From Sphingobium scionense (GTDB taxonomy: Bacteria > Pseudomonadota > Alphaproteobacteria > Sphingomonadales > Sphingomonadaceae): 64,000 nucleotides of DNA. Under the pieces are notes generated by a model, which saw nothing but the letters and a program-made list of their open reading frames with translations, ran no database searches and was not told where the DNA came from. The position numbers and the translations under genes are program-made. Location: contig NZ_JACIEU010000002.1 of the NCBI RefSeq assembly GCF_014197035.1, positions 186,001-250,000 on the forward strand, written 5' to 3'. Numbering within the stretch: position 1 is the first letter of the stretch; the number at the start of each line of letters is the position of its first letter. Positions 1 through 9,640 of this stretch are shown here, one piece after another.

Positions 1-381
1 GATATCGCCCTGTCGGTGCTGGCGACGGTGATCGGGCATCAGCGGGAAAAGGGCTGGATATTGGTCGATGCCGGCTGGATGGCGATGTCGCGCGATCGCG
101 GCACGGCGAAACAGGATGTCGATCAGGGCTATGGCCTGGTCTGCGACCGGGACGGGCGGCCCTATGGCGATCTGATCCTGGTCGATGCCAATCAGGAACA
201 TGGCATCATCGCGCTGCGGCCCGGTGCGTCCGGTATGCTGCCGGACCTGGCGGTGGGCGATCGGGTGCGGATATTGCCCAATCATGCCTGTGCCACCGGG
301 GCGCAGCATGATCGCTATCATGTGGTGCGGGCCGGCAGCGATACGGTGGAAGCGGTCTGGCCGCGATTTGGAGGATGGTGA
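1..381 (+). CDS. D-serine dehydratase / D-threonine aldolase-like protein, C-terminal part (5' end outside window)
   Basis: The reading frame is open at base 1 and ends in TGA at 379-381, so only the last 126 residues are present. They match the C-terminal beta domain of the fold-type III PLP enzymes of the DSD1 / D-threonine aldolase family. The visible signature is PNHACAT, followed by a His a few residues later; in this family the His and Cys of that motif bind the zinc ion needed for catalysis on D-3-hydroxy amino acids. The PLP-binding barrel lies upstream of the window. The stop overlaps the ATG of the next gene (RidA), which suggests coupling: RidA proteins clear the enamine/imine that such PLP lyases release. 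D-serine and D-threonine specificity cannot be separated from this fragment. Confidence 0.8.
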   Translation, partial: DIALSVLATVIGHQREKGWILVDAGWMAMSRDRGTAKQDVDQGYGLVCDRDGRPYGDLILVDANQEHGIIALRPGASGMLPDLAVGDRVRILPNHACATGAQHDRYHVVRAGSDTVEAVWPRFGGW

Positions 382-767
382 TGGACGTGCAGCGGATCGA
401 GACCGACAAGGCGCCGGCGCCCGCCGGTCATTATGCGCAGGCGACGATCGCGAATGGCTTCGTCTTCGTGTCGGGGCAATTGCCGGTGGTGGCGGGGCAG
501 GGGCCACGCAGCGACCTGTCGTTCGAGGATCAGGCACGGCTGGCGATCGGCAATATGCTGGCGATCCTGGCAGAGGCAGGATGCGGGCCGGAGCGGATCG
601 TGCGCGTCACCGCCTATATCGTCGGCGTCGAGAACTGGCCGCGTTTCAACGCCATCTATGCGCAGATGATGGGTGATGCCCGACCGGCGCGCACGGTGGT
701 GCCGGCGCCCGAACTCCATCATGACTGCCTGGTCGAGGTCGACGCGATCGGGCTGCTGCCGGGCTGA
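381..767 (+). CDS. RidA family enamine/imine deaminase
   Basis: 128 residues, the normal length for the YjgF/YER057c/UK114 family, small trimeric enzymes that hydrolyse reactive 2-aminoacrylate-type intermediates. Near the C-terminus the arginine in PARTVV and the glutamate in VEVDAIG fit the conserved substrate-binding Arg and Glu of active RidA. The ATG at 381 shares its A with the stop of the upstream D-amino-acid lyase and has GGAGG at 370-374, six bases before it; an in-frame ATG at 375 is less well placed. The pairing with a PLP lyase is functionally sensible. Which Rid subgroup it belongs to is not certain. Confidence 0.85.
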   Translation: MDVQRIETDKAPAPAGHYAQATIANGFVFVSGQLPVVAGQGPRSDLSFEDQARLAIGNMLAILAEAGCGPERIVRVTAYIVGVENWPRFNAIYAQMMGDARPARTVVPAPELHHDCLVEVDAIGLLPG

Positions 768-838
768 CTACAACCATGGGAGCGCTATCTTTCCGTCGCC
801 GCCTGTCCTAGCGATAGGTGAGCGAAGGAGACAGGCGG

Positions 839-1606
839 ATGAGAAACAAGGCCGGGGCGCTCATGGCCCTGCTGGCGCTGTCGGTGCCCGCAGCGGTGCG
901 GGCGGAGGATCAGTATAAGCTGCTCGTCCTCGCCATTCCCAACAAATATCATTATGAATATATACCGATCGCGCGCGACAGCCTGGAGCATCTGGGCAAG
1001 CTGCATGATTTCAGCTTCACCTGGGCGAACAACACGTCGGCTTTCGATGGTGATCTCAGCCAATATGCGGCGGTGATGTTCCTCAACACGCCGGGCGAGG
1101 AACTGAACCCGGCCCAGCGCGCCAAGTTCGAGGCCTATATGCGCGCGGGCGGCAATGCCATCGTCGTGCATCGCGCGCTCATCACCCCGCCGGGCGAATG
1201 GGCCTGGTACGAGAAGATGGTCGGGCGCAGCTTCGTCATCCATCCGATGGTGCAGACGGCGGTGGTGACGCCGACCGACAAGGGCTTCCCCGCCACCTAT
1301 GGCCTGCCCGATCGCTGGATCTGGACCGACGAATATTATGTCACCGCCAACCCCTATAAGGTGACGATCCATCCCGTGCTGAATGTCGAGGAAAGCAGCT
1401 ACGACCCGACCAAGATCTGGCCGGGACAGGTGGCGAGGCCGATGGGGCGGGAGCATCCCGTCGCCTGGTATCATGCTTATGAGAAGGGGCGGGTGTTCGT
1501 CACCGCGCTGGGCCATAATGGCGAGATGTATCGCGATCAGCGCTATCTCGACCATCTGATGGGCGGCATCTACTGGACGGCGACCGGGCGCGGCCAGCTG
1601 CCCTGA
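839..1606 (+). CDS. secreted ThuA-like domain protein
   Basis: 255 residues. A cleavable signal peptide is visible (MRNK, a hydrophobic run, then AVRAED), so the protein is probably periplasmic. The mature part has the class I glutamine-amidotransferase-like ThuA fold. Its features are a start like KLLVLAIPNKYHYEYIP, a central region with VHRALITPPGEW, and the late PVAWYHAYEKGRVFVTALGHN, typical of the ThuA family linked to sugar utilisation. The substrate is unknown. The ATG at 839 was chosen over an in-frame start at 818 because AAGGAG lies just before it and the signal peptide then begins correctly. The gene stands alone and ends at a strong hairpin shared with the convergent transporter gene. 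Confidence 0.75.
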   Translation: MRNKAGALMALLALSVPAAVRAEDQYKLLVLAIPNKYHYEYIPIARDSLEHLGKLHDFSFTWANNTSAFDGDLSQYAAVMFLNTPGEELNPAQRAKFEAYMRAGGNAIVVHRALITPPGEWAWYEKMVGRSFVIHPMVQTAVVTPTDKGFPATYGLPDRWIWTDEYYVTANPYKVTIHPVLNVEESSYDPTKIWPGQVARPMGREHPVAWYHAYEKGRVFVTALGHNGEMYRDQRYLDHLMGGIYWTATGRGQLP

Positions 1607-1607
1607 C

Positions 1608-1639
1608 GGCGGCGCGGAACGCCCGCGCCGCCCGGTTTT
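1608..1639. terminator. shared hairpin between convergent genes
   Basis: A perfect 10-bp GC stem (1608-1617 with 1623-1632, 5-base loop) lies between the stop of the ThuA-like gene and the stop of the symporter gene, followed on the plus strand by a short T run (1636-1639). It probably terminates the plus-strand transcript and may also serve the minus strand. Confidence 0.65.
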
Positions 1640-1642
1640 CGA

Positions 1643-2944
1643 TCAGGCGGCGACCAGTTCGCCCTCGCCATAATAGGCGCTCTCGTCGAGGATGCCCTCG
1701 CGCTTGGCGACGATTACGCCGACCAGCACCTGGCCCGCGACGTTGACGGCGGTGCGGCCCATGTCGAGGATCGGGTCGATCGCCAGCAGCAGACCGGCGC
1801 CTTCGAGCGGCAGGCCCAGCGTCGAGAGGGTCAGCGTCAGCATCACGATCGCGCCGGTCAGGCCGGCGGTCGCGGCCGAGCCGATGACCGAGACGAAGAC
1901 GATCAGCACATAGTCGATGAAGTGGAGCGGGATGCCATAGAAGCCCGCGACGAAGATCGCCGCCAGCGCCGGATAGATGGAGGCGCAACCATCCATCTTG
2001 GTGGTCGAGGCGAGCGGGATCGCGAAAGCGGCATAGCCCTTGTCGACGCCCAGCCGCTCGGTCACGGTCTCGGTCACCGGCAGCGTGCCGACCGACGAGC
2101 GCGAGACGAAGGCAAGCTGGATCGCCGGCCAGGCCTTGGCGAAGAAGGGGCCGGGTTTCAGGCCATTGGCGATCAGCAGCAGCGGATAGACCACCAGCAG
2201 GACGAGGCCGAGGCCAAGATAGATGGCGGCGGTGAAGGTGCCGAGCTGCGCCAGCGCGCTCCAGCCATAGGTGGCGATGGCGGTGCCGATCAGCGCGGCC
2301 GAACCGATCGGCGTCAGGCGGATGACCCAGCCCAGGATCGCGCGGACGACGGCGAGCAGCGAGCGGACGAAGGAGAGGAAGGGCTCTGCCTTGTCACCGA
2401 CCTTGAGCGTGGCAAGGCCGACCGCGATCGAGATGACCAGCAATTGCAGGATGTTGAACGAGATGCTGGTGCTGGCGCTGCCGTCGGTGATCTTGGTGCC
2501 GGCGGAAAGGGCCAGGCTGTTGCCGGGCACCAGGCCCTTGAGGAAATCGAGCCAGCCGCCGACCGAGTCCGGCTGCTTGGCGGCCAGCGCCGCGCTGCTG
2601 ATCCCGACGCCCGGCTGCACGATCACGCCGATGGTGATGCCGATGGCGACCGCGATCAGCGCGGTGATCGCGAACCAGAGCAGGGTCTGGCCGGCCAGGC
2701 GGGCGGCATTGTCGAGCGCGCGCAGATTGGCGATCGACGCGACGATCGCGGCAAAGACCAGCGGCGGCACGATCGCCTTTAGCAGCGAAACGAAGATCGA
2801 CCCGACTGTCTTGAGCGTGGTCGCCAGCCAGTTGAGGTCCCCATCCGGACCCGCGCCGATCTGGCGCGCGACGAGACCGAGGGCGAGGCCCACGACCATG
2901 CCGAGCAGAACCTGGAAGCCGAAGCTGCGATAATTGAGGGCCAT
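1643..2944 (-). CDS. dicarboxylate/amino acid:cation symporter (DAACS family)
   Basis: 433 residues with about eight hydrophobic segments plus re-entrant hairpins, the architecture of GltP/DctA-type Na+ or H+ symporters of the inner membrane. Family motifs are visible: the serine-rich stretch FVSRSSVGTLPVT, the following TTKMDG that helps form the cation and substrate site, and a glycine/asparagine-containing C-terminal segment (GRTAVNVAGQ). The likely substrates are C4-dicarboxylates or glutamate/aspartate; the sequence does not settle which. The start at MALNYRS (2944) has AAAGGAA upstream; the frame extends 26 codons further, but that part does not look like transporter sequence. Confidence 0.85.
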   Translation of the reverse strand: MALNYRSFGFQVLLGMVVGLALGLVARQIGAGPDGDLNWLATTLKTVGSIFVSLLKAIVPPLVFAAIVASIANLRALDNAARLAGQTLLWFAITALIAVAIGITIGVIVQPGVGISSAALAAKQPDSVGGWLDFLKGLVPGNSLALSAGTKITDGSASTSISFNILQLLVISIAVGLATLKVGDKAEPFLSFVRSLLAVVRAILGWVIRLTPIGSAALIGTAIATYGWSALAQLGTFTAAIYLGLGLVLLVVYPLLLIANGLKPGPFFAKAWPAIQLAFVSRSSVGTLPVTETVTERLGVDKGYAAFAIPLASTTKMDGCASIYPALAAIFVAGFYGIPLHFIDYVLIVFVSVIGSAATAGLTGAIVMLTLTLSTLGLPLEGAGLLLAIDPILDMGRTAVNVAGQVLVGVIVAKREGILDESAYYGEGELVAA

Positions 2945-3138
2945 GATGGCTTTATTCCTTTGGACGACCGGCGCGCTATATCGGATGGCATCGATCCGAT
3001 TGCGCGCAAGCAATTCTTTCAAGGGGTTCAGTGCGGATAAGGTGGCCCTCTTTCCGCGTGCCGTCCGATCAAACGCATGGAACGACGCGATCCGCTATGC
3101 CACAATCACCGTTCGGGTCCATCAGGGAGTATAAATAT

Positions 3139-4506
3139 ATGCAATTGCGGGGGATATTGCTGGCGGGAGCAATGCTGGCAATGCCGATCGGGGCGCAGGC
3201 GGCGGCGGATGCCGGCGCGGCCAAGGAGATACTGAATCGATCGGTCGCGTTCAAGACGGTCGAGGGGGCGGGGCAGGTGCCCGCGCTCGCCGCTTATTAT
3301 GCCTCGGTGCTGAAGCAGGCGGGTTTTGCCGATGGCGATATCGTCATCACCCCGATGGGCGAGACCGCGACGCTGGCGGCGACGATCAAGGGGCGCGACC
3401 CCAGCCTCAAGCCGATGCTGATGATCGGTCATATGGACGTGGTGGCCGCCAACCGCGCCGACTGGACGCGCGATCCCTTCGTCCCGGTCGAGGAGGATGG
3501 CTATATTTTCGGGCGCGGGTCGGAAGATAATAAATATGACGTGGCGATGATGGTCGCGACGCTGGCGCAGCTCAAGAAGGAGGGCTGGACCCCGCGCCGC
3601 ACCGTCATCCTTCTGTTGTCGGGCGACGAGGAGACCAACATGGTCACCACCAAGGCGCTGGCGGCCAAATATAAGGATGCCGAGCTGCTGCTGAACGGCG
3701 ATGGCGGCGGCGGCCTGCTCGACGAGACGGGCAAGCCCGTCCTCTACCAGTTGCAGGCGGGCGAGAAGACCTATGCCGATTTCGAGATCGGCTTCACCGA
3801 TCCGGGCGGCCATTCGAGCGCGCCGACGCCAGGCAATCCGATCTATCGGCTGGCCAAGGCGATAGACCGGATCGCGGCCTATCAGTTCCCACCGATGATC
3901 AACGAGCTGACCAAGGCGTCGCTCAGCCTGTCGGCGCAGCGGATCGGCGGCGATGTGGGGGAGGCGATGCGCCTCTATGCCGCGACCCAGGATCCGGCCT
4001 CTGCGGAACTATTGTCGAGCCGGCCCGAATTTGTGGGACAGGTGCGCACCACCTGCGTCGCGACCATGTTGTCGGGCGGTCATGCGCTCAATGCCCTGCC
4101 GCAGAGCGCCAAGGTCAGCGTCAATTGCCGCATCTTCCCCGGCGTGAAGATCGAGGATGTGAAGGCGCAGCTGGTCAAGGTGGTGGATGATCAAAGCGCG
4201 ACCTTCACCACGCTCAACGACCCGACCGGCAGCGATGCCTCGCCGTTGCGCGACGATGTGGTGAAGGCCGTGGCGGCCGCGATTAAGGCGCGCTCGCCGG
4301 CGATCACGGTGATGCCGGGCATGTCGGCCGGCGCGACCGACAGCCTTTATTTCCGCGCGCTGGGCGTGCCCAGCTATGGCGTCTCCAGCCTGTTCATGAA
4401 GGCCGAGGATGGCTTTGCCCATGGCCTTAATGAACGGGTGCCGGTGGCGGGCATTGCCGCTTCATTGGCCCAGTGGGACAGCGTGGTGCGGGCGCTGTCG
4501 AAGTAG
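3139..4506 (+). CDS. secreted M20 family metallopeptidase
   Basis: 455 residues with an N-terminal signal peptide ending near GAQAAAD. The M20 di-zinc hydrolase motifs are in order: GHMDVV (metal His and the catalytic-side Asp) near residue 105, GRGSEDNKYD (bridging Asp), SGDEETNM (catalytic Glu) near residue 165, and NGDGGGG. The dimerisation domain is marked by DPGGHSS. The family cleaves di- and tripeptides or N-acylated amino acids. The ATG at 3139 gives the signal peptide and has GGGA before it; 36 further in-frame codons upstream do not look coding. The gene is divergent from the symporter, sharing a promoter region of about 190 bases, which hints at peptide and amino-acid scavenging. 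Confidence 0.85.
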   Translation: MQLRGILLAGAMLAMPIGAQAAADAGAAKEILNRSVAFKTVEGAGQVPALAAYYASVLKQAGFADGDIVITPMGETATLAATIKGRDPSLKPMLMIGHMDVVAANRADWTRDPFVPVEEDGYIFGRGSEDNKYDVAMMVATLAQLKKEGWTPRRTVILLLSGDEETNMVTTKALAAKYKDAELLLNGDGGGGLLDETGKPVLYQLQAGEKTYADFEIGFTDPGGHSSAPTPGNPIYRLAKAIDRIAAYQFPPMINELTKASLSLSAQRIGGDVGEAMRLYAATQDPASAELLSSRPEFVGQVRTTCVATMLSGGHALNALPQSAKVSVNCRIFPGVKIEDVKAQLVKVVDDQSATFTTLNDPTGSDASPLRDDVVKAVAAAIKARSPAITVMPGMSAGATDSLYFRALGVPSYGVSSLFMKAEDGFAHGLNERVPVAGIAASLAQWDSVVRALSK

Positions 4507-4525
4507 CTCCGGCCGCTAAATTCTC

Positions 4526-4614
4526 GTCATCCCCGCGGAAGCGGGGACCCATCTCCCGAACGTCGGTCTATTGGGCAAGGCTAGGAGATGGGTTCCCGCT
4601 TTCGCGGGAATGAC
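4526..4614. repeat. GTCATCC-type intergenic inverted repeat
   Basis: Two arms, 4526-4556 and 4584-4614, are near-perfect reverse complements (GTCATCCCCGCGG... against ...CGCGGGAATGAC), each arm also holding a small hairpin. It sits between the convergent M20 peptidase and leuA genes and could act as a bidirectional terminator. Its ends match the element at 44733-44816, so it appears to be a dispersed family. Confidence 0.75.
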
Positions 4615-4642
4615 GGGCATTCATGAATGCGGGGGCGGAATA

Positions 4643-6316
4643 TCAGCCCCGCACGGCCACCGCATTGGCGGCCGAGAGGACGGCCTTGACCGATGCGGTC
4701 GCGACGTCGCTGTCGGTGCCGATGCCGAAGACGGTGCGGCCGTCGGCGGTGCGGCATTCGACATAGGCGGCGGCGTTCACATCAGTGCCGGCGCCGATGG
4801 CGTGCTCATTATAGTCGGCGACCTCCAGCACCACGCCCAGTTCGTCGCGCAGCGCGGCCAACACCGACGAGATGAGGCCGTTGCCGCGACCCGAGATCGA
4901 GCGTTCGCCGCCTTCATGGACGATCTTACCGGTGAAGATGCGGTCGCCTGCGCTGCCGCTCTCATGATAGTCGATCAGGCTATAGGCCTGGTCGCCGGTC
5001 TGGTGATAATAATCATCGAACGCGGCCGAGATGTCGGCGGCGTTGAGTTCGCGGCTCGACTGGTCGGCCAGCGCCTGCACCACCTTCGAGAAGTCGGCTT
5101 GCATCCGCTTGGGCAGCTTATAGCCCTTGTCCTGCTGCAGCACCCAGGCGACGCCACCCTTGCCCGACTGCGAATTGACGCGGATCACCGCTTCATAGTC
5201 GCGGCCCAGATCCTTGGGATCGATCGGCAGATAGGGGACGTTCCAGAACAGGTCGTTGCGCGCTTCCTGTGCGGCAAAGCCCTTCTTGATCGCGTCCTGA
5301 TGCGACCCTGAGAAGGCGGTGAACACCAGTTCGCCGGCATAGGGGTGACGCGGGTGGACCGGCAGCTGGTTGCAATATTCGACGGTCTGGATGACCTCGT
5401 CGATGTCGCTGAAGTCCAGTTCCGGATCGATGCCCTGCGTGTACATGTTGAGCGCGACGGTCACCAGGTCGCAATTGCCAGTGCGCTCGCCATTGCCGAA
5501 CAGGCAGCCTTCGACACGGTCGGCGCCTGCCATGATGCCCAGTTCCGCGGCGGCAACGCCGGTGCCACGGTCATTATGGGTGTGCAGCGAGATCACGACG
5601 CTGTCGCGGCGCGAGATGTTGCGGCAGATCCATTCGATCTGGTCGGCATAGATATTGGGGGTCGCGCACTCGACCGTGGCGGGCAGGTTCAGGATCAGCG
5701 GCCGTTCCGGCGTCGGCTGGAGAATGTCCATCACCGCCTCGCAGCATTCCAGGCTGAAATCCAGCTCGGCGGTCGAGAAGGTTTCGGGGCTATATTCGAA
5801 ATGCCAGTCGGTGTCGGGCATCCGCGCCGCATTGTCGCGCAGCAGCTTGGCGGCGTTGATCGCGATCTGCTTGATTTCCGGGCGTTCCATCTGGAACACG
5901 ATGTTGCGCCAGGCCGGCGAGATCGCGTTATAGACATGGACGATCGCCTGCTTCGCGCCGCGCAGGCTTTCAAAGGTGGTGGCGATCAGATCCTCGCGCG
6001 CCTGGGTCAGCACCTGGGGCATGACATCGTCGGGGATCGCGCCGTCCTTGACCAGGCCGGAGATAAAATCGAACTCGGTGGCGCCGGCGGCGGGGAAGCC
6101 GACCTCGATCTCCTTGACGCCGACCTTGACCAGCAGGTCGAAGAAGCGGCGCTTCTTTTCCGCGTTCATCGGGTCGATCAGCGACTGGTTGCCGTCGCGC
6201 ATGTCGGTCGACAGCCAGCGGGGCGCCTTGGTGATGACCTTGGACGGCCATTGGCGATTGGGCAGGTCCACCTGGGGGAAGGGACGGTATTTCTGCGAAG
6301 GATCGGTCAGCATCAT
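4643..6316 (-). CDS. leuA: 2-isopropylmalate synthase
   Basis: 557 residues, the long LeuA form also found in actinobacteria and pseudomonads. It condenses acetyl-CoA with 2-oxoisovalerate, the committed step of leucine synthesis. The DRE-TIM barrel is marked by [12 protein letters not shown] near residue 35 (catalytic Arg, metal Asp), [11 protein letters not shown] (metal-binding HxH) and [12 protein letters not shown]. The C-terminal ~130 residues form the LeuA regulatory domain that binds leucine for feedback inhibition. The start is one of two adjacent ATGs at 6316/6313. The gene is preceded by a leucine-rich leader ORF and complementary blocks, so expression is probably controlled by leucyl-tRNA supply. 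No other leu gene follows; the downstream side is a GTCATCC repeat. Confidence 0.95.
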   Translation of the reverse strand: MMLTDPSQKYRPFPQVDLPNRQWPSKVITKAPRWLSTDMRDGNQSLIDPMNAEKKRRFFDLLVKVGVKEIEVGFPAAGATEFDFISGLVKDGAIPDDVMPQVLTQAREDLIATTFESLRGAKQAIVHVYNAISPAWRNIVFQMERPEIKQIAINAAKLLRDNAARMPDTDWHFEYSPETFSTAELDFSLECCEAVMDILQPTPERPLILNLPATVECATPNIYADQIEWICRNISRRDSVVISLHTHNDRGTGVAAAELGIMAGADRVEGCLFGNGERTGNCDLVTVALNMYTQGIDPELDFSDIDEVIQTVEYCNQLPVHPRHPYAGELVFTAFSGSHQDAIKKGFAAQEARNDLFWNVPYLPIDPKDLGRDYEAVIRVNSQSGKGGVAWVLQQDKGYKLPKRMQADFSKVVQALADQSSRELNAADISAAFDDYYHQTGDQAYSLIDYHESGSAGDRIFTGKIVHEGGERSISGRGNGLISSVLAALRDELGVVLEVADYNEHAIGAGTDVNAAAYVECRTADGRTVFGIGTDSDVATASVKAVLSAANAVAVRG

Positions 6317-6363
6317 GGGATCAAACTACTTCCTGGCACGGGACGCTATTGTGCGCTCCGGGG

Positions 6364-6458
6364 TACGACTTGACTGTGATGAATGCCCTTAGGCGGATCG
6401 ACGCTGCCCTTAGCCGGAAGGCAGCACAAAAGCCACGCCTAAGGGCGTGTAAGTCGTA
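6364..6458 (-). promoter_or_regulatory. leuA leader with mutually exclusive RNA structures (attenuator-like)
   Basis: Two blocks downstream of the leader ORF are perfect reverse complements of sequence in and at the end of that ORF: 6364-6371 pairs with 6451-6458 (8 bp, covering Leu codons 10 and 12) and 6385-6395 pairs with 6436-6446 (11 bp, covering the leader stop codon). A local hairpin sits between them (6403-6411 with 6418-6425, one bulge). The leader end also folds on itself (6434-6439 with 6444-6449, 6 bp). Thus the same bases have at least two pairing partners, as in amino-acid attenuators. I see no clear U run after the last stem, so the output may be translational or Rho-linked rather than classical termination. 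Confidence 0.7.
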
Positions 6459-6486
6459 GCAGGGTAAGAAGCGCGACGCTCTGCAT
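6439..6486 (-). CDS. leuL: leu operon leader peptide (15 residues, 5 Leu)
   Basis: A 15-codon ORF, MQSVALLTLLRLTRP, starting at ATG 6486 and ending in TAG at 6439-6441, about 120 bases before leuA on the same strand. Five of 15 codons are leucine (codons 6, 7, 9, 10 and 12), far above chance. They sit in the half of the ORF that overlaps the pairing blocks described in the leader entry. GGGGA lies upstream as a possible ribosome site. This is the arrangement expected for a ribosome-mediated leucine attenuator. The symbol follows the usual name for leu leader peptides; the assignment is by content and position only. Confidence 0.75.
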   Translation of the reverse strand: MQSVALLTLLRLTRP

Positions 6487-6546
6487 GATGCTGTCCCCAT
6501 AAACGCCGACAGGGGGAGCGTAAAGCCGTTTCTTGCGAAAGGGGGC

Positions 6547-7152
6547 TCAGGCGCGATGGAAAATTGCGTCGATGGTCAGATCGACCTTGTCGGACACGAA
6601 GAGGCGGCCAAAGCCCATGCCATAGTGGCTGCGCTCGACGCTCATGCTGCCGGTGAAGTGGAGGGTGGCGATGCCGGGCGCTTCGTCGGGCGTGACCCCG
6701 GTCAGTCGGACGGACAGGGCGACCGCGCGGGTCTGGCCGTGCATGGTGAGTTCGCCGGGAATGGTCGTTGCGCTGTCGCTGCCGGCCAGTGGCGCGTCCC
6801 TGGCGGTAAAGCGCACGGTCGGGAAATGGGCCATGTCGAAAAAGCTGTCGCCTTTCAGCATGGCGTCGGTCGAAGCATCGCCCGTGGTCATCTTCTCGAC
6901 CGGGAAGTTGATGTCGACGTCGGCCCGCTCGGGCCGGGCGGGGTCGATCATCACCATGCCCTCAGGCTGGGTGAAATCGCCTTCATAGCCGCCAACCAGG
7001 GCCTTCACATGGAAGTGGACCTTGGTCGCATTATTGTCGACCGCATAGCGGCCCGGCGCATAGAGCGCAGGGCCGCCAGCAGGACTGGCCGCCGCCGGCA
7101 CGCACGCGATCAGGCTCAGAAGCAGGATCGCGCGGGCCGTGCGGGGGATCAT
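6547..7152 (-). CDS. YceI family periplasmic protein (second of a tandem pair)
   Basis: 201 residues with a signal peptide (hydrophobic run, then AAASPAGG). The mature part has the YceI lipocalin-like pattern: an opening GRYAVDNNATKVHFHVKA, FDMAHFPTVRFTA in the middle, PGELTMHGQTRAV, and a late VERSHYGMGFG. The family binds polyisoprenoid or amphiphilic ligands in a barrel; the function here is unknown. It begins four bases after the stop of another YceI gene, so the two form an operon. The paralogues differ clearly, so the duplication is old. Confidence 0.85.
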   Translation of the reverse strand: MIPRTARAILLLSLIACVPAAASPAGGPALYAPGRYAVDNNATKVHFHVKALVGGYEGDFTQPEGMVMIDPARPERADVDINFPVEKMTTGDASTDAMLKGDSFFDMAHFPTVRFTARDAPLAGSDSATTIPGELTMHGQTRAVALSVRLTGVTPDEAPGIATLHFTGSMSVERSHYGMGFGRLFVSDKVDLTIDAIFHRA

Positions 7153-7156
7153 CGCA

Positions 7157-7777
7157 TCACTTCTGGAAGGCGACGATGATCTTCAGTTCGACATTGTCGC
7201 CGACGACGGGAACGAAGCCGCCCATGCCGAAGTCGCTGCGCTTGATCGTGCCGGTCGCGACGAAGCCGACATTTTCCTTCTTGTTCATCGGGTTCGCACC
7301 GGCGCCGTAGAATTCGGCGTCCAGCGTCACCGGTTTGGTGATGCCCTTGATGGTCAGGTTGCCGGTGATGTCCGCGCCGGTCGCGCCGTCGGCCTTCACG
7401 CCGGTCGACACGAAGGTCGCGGTCGGGAACTTGGCGGCGTCGAAAAATTCGGGCTTGGCGAGGTGCTCGTTCAGCGCCGGAATGCCGGTGGTGAGGTTGG
7501 CGATCGGCAGTTCGATCGACACCTTCGATGCGGAGAGGTTGGCCTTGTCCAGCGTCAACGTGCCGGTCGGCTGGGTGATGACGCCCATATTGTTGGTGAA
7601 GCCCATATGGTCATAGGCGAAGACGACTTGGGTGTGGCTGGGTTCGACGCTGTAGGTGCCGCCGGTGACCTTGGCGGCATCCTTGCTGCCGGGGACGGCC
7701 ATCGGGGCCTGGGCGATGACAACAGTGCCGCCGGCGACCGCGATCAGGGCAGCGGCAGAGATCAGATATTTGCGCAT
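7157..7777 (-). CDS. YceI family periplasmic protein (first of a tandem pair)
   Basis: 206 residues from the ATG at 7777 (MRKYLISAAALIAVAGG, a clear signal peptide); the longer open frame upstream is repeat sequence, not protein. YceI motifs: GTYSVEPSHTQVVFAYDHMG, FFDAAKFPTATFVS, GNLTIKGITKPV, IKRSDFGMGGF. The predicted product is a periplasmic lipocalin-like barrel binding polyisoprenoid-type lipids. GAGAG precedes the start. It leads the two-gene YceI operon, with the second gene four bases downstream. Confidence 0.87.
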   Translation of the reverse strand: MRKYLISAAALIAVAGGTVVIAQAPMAVPGSKDAAKVTGGTYSVEPSHTQVVFAYDHMGFTNNMGVITQPTGTLTLDKANLSASKVSIELPIANLTTGIPALNEHLAKPEFFDAAKFPTATFVSTGVKADGATGADITGNLTIKGITKPVTLDAEFYGAGANPMNKKENVGFVATGTIKRSDFGMGGFVPVVGDNVELKIIVAFQK

Positions 7778-7888
7778 GGGAAACGCTCTCCAAAAGCATT
7801 CAAGGGACGCGGCACAGAATATGCCACGTCCCTCGATTGTTCCAGAGGCGTAACCGGAAACGGATCGTTCCGGTTTGCCGCTATTTCT

Positions 7889-8005
7889 CCCCTCCCTTTT
7901 CAGGGAGGGGCAGGGGGTGGGTGCGCCGCACTTGCGGCGCCAATTCGCTGAGCGACGGGCTCGCTTCGCTCGCACCCACCCCAACCCCTCCCTGGAAGGG
8001 AGGGG
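7889..8005. repeat. composite inverted repeat element with CCCCTCCC/GGGAGGGG hairpin ends
   Basis: Both ends are hairpins of the same bases (CCCCTCCC paired with GGGAGGGG at 7889-7910 and again at 7985-8005). Between them are long complementary arms (GGGGGTGGGTGCG near 7913 against CGCACCCACCCC near 7970) and an inner 7-bp hairpin at 7923-7940. It occupies the gap between ilvC and the YceI operon. The element at 57915-58038 has the same build. Confidence 0.75.
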
Positions 8006-8016
8006 CTGCTATCCGC

Positions 8017-9072
<1,056 letters not shown>

Positions 9073-9124
9073 TTAGACAATAGTGGTGGAACGGAACGCT
9101 GCCGAAACAGCGCGGAATGGAATG

Positions 9125-9640
9125 TCAGGCCGGCTCCTTGCCGCGGATCAGGCCGGCGACGCCGGTGCGACCGACCTCGACCAGGCCGACCTGGCGCATC
9201 AGGCCGACGAAATTGTCGATCTTCTCGGTCGTGCCGGTGATCTCGAAGATGAAGCTTTCGATCGTGGTGTCGACCACCTTGGCGCGGAACACATCGGCCA
9301 GGCGCAGTGCTTCGATCCGGTGATCGCCGGTGCCGGCAACCTTGACCAGCGCCAGCTCGCGCTCGACGAACGGGCCGGCGTCGGTCAGGTCCGTGACCTT
9401 GTGGACCGGGACCAGCCGGTCGAGCTGGGCGATGATCTGGTCGATCACCTTGGGCGGGCCGTTGGTGACGATGGTGATGCGGCTGATCGCATGGTCGTCG
9501 GTAATGTCGGCCACGGTCAGGCTGTCGATATTATAGCCGCGCGCGGTGAACAGGCCGGCGATGCGGGCCAATATGCCCGCCTCGTTCGACACCGTCAGCG
9601 ACAGGACGTGCCGCTCGCTCTGTTCTTCGTGGATATGCAT
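9125..9640 (-). CDS. ilvN: acetolactate synthase regulatory (small) subunit
   Basis: 171 residues, the usual IlvN/IlvH length. An N-terminal ACT domain (RHVLSLTVSNEAGILARIAGLF, then YNIDSLTVADITD) binds valine for feedback inhibition; the C-terminal half matches the second ALS small-subunit domain. The ATG at 9640 overlaps by one base the stop of the 115-residue ORF before it, so translation of ilvN is probably coupled to that ORF. The frame stays open upstream to 9715, but that part is in the other gene. It partners with IlvB encoded just upstream. Confidence 0.95.
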   Translation of the reverse strand: MHIHEEQSERHVLSLTVSNEAGILARIAGLFTARGYNIDSLTVADITDDHAISRITIVTNGPPKVIDQIIAQLDRLVPVHKVTDLTDAGPFVERELALVKVAGTGDHRIEALRLADVFRAKVVDTTIESFIFEITGTTEKIDNFVGLMRQVGLVEVGRTGVAGLIRGKEPA

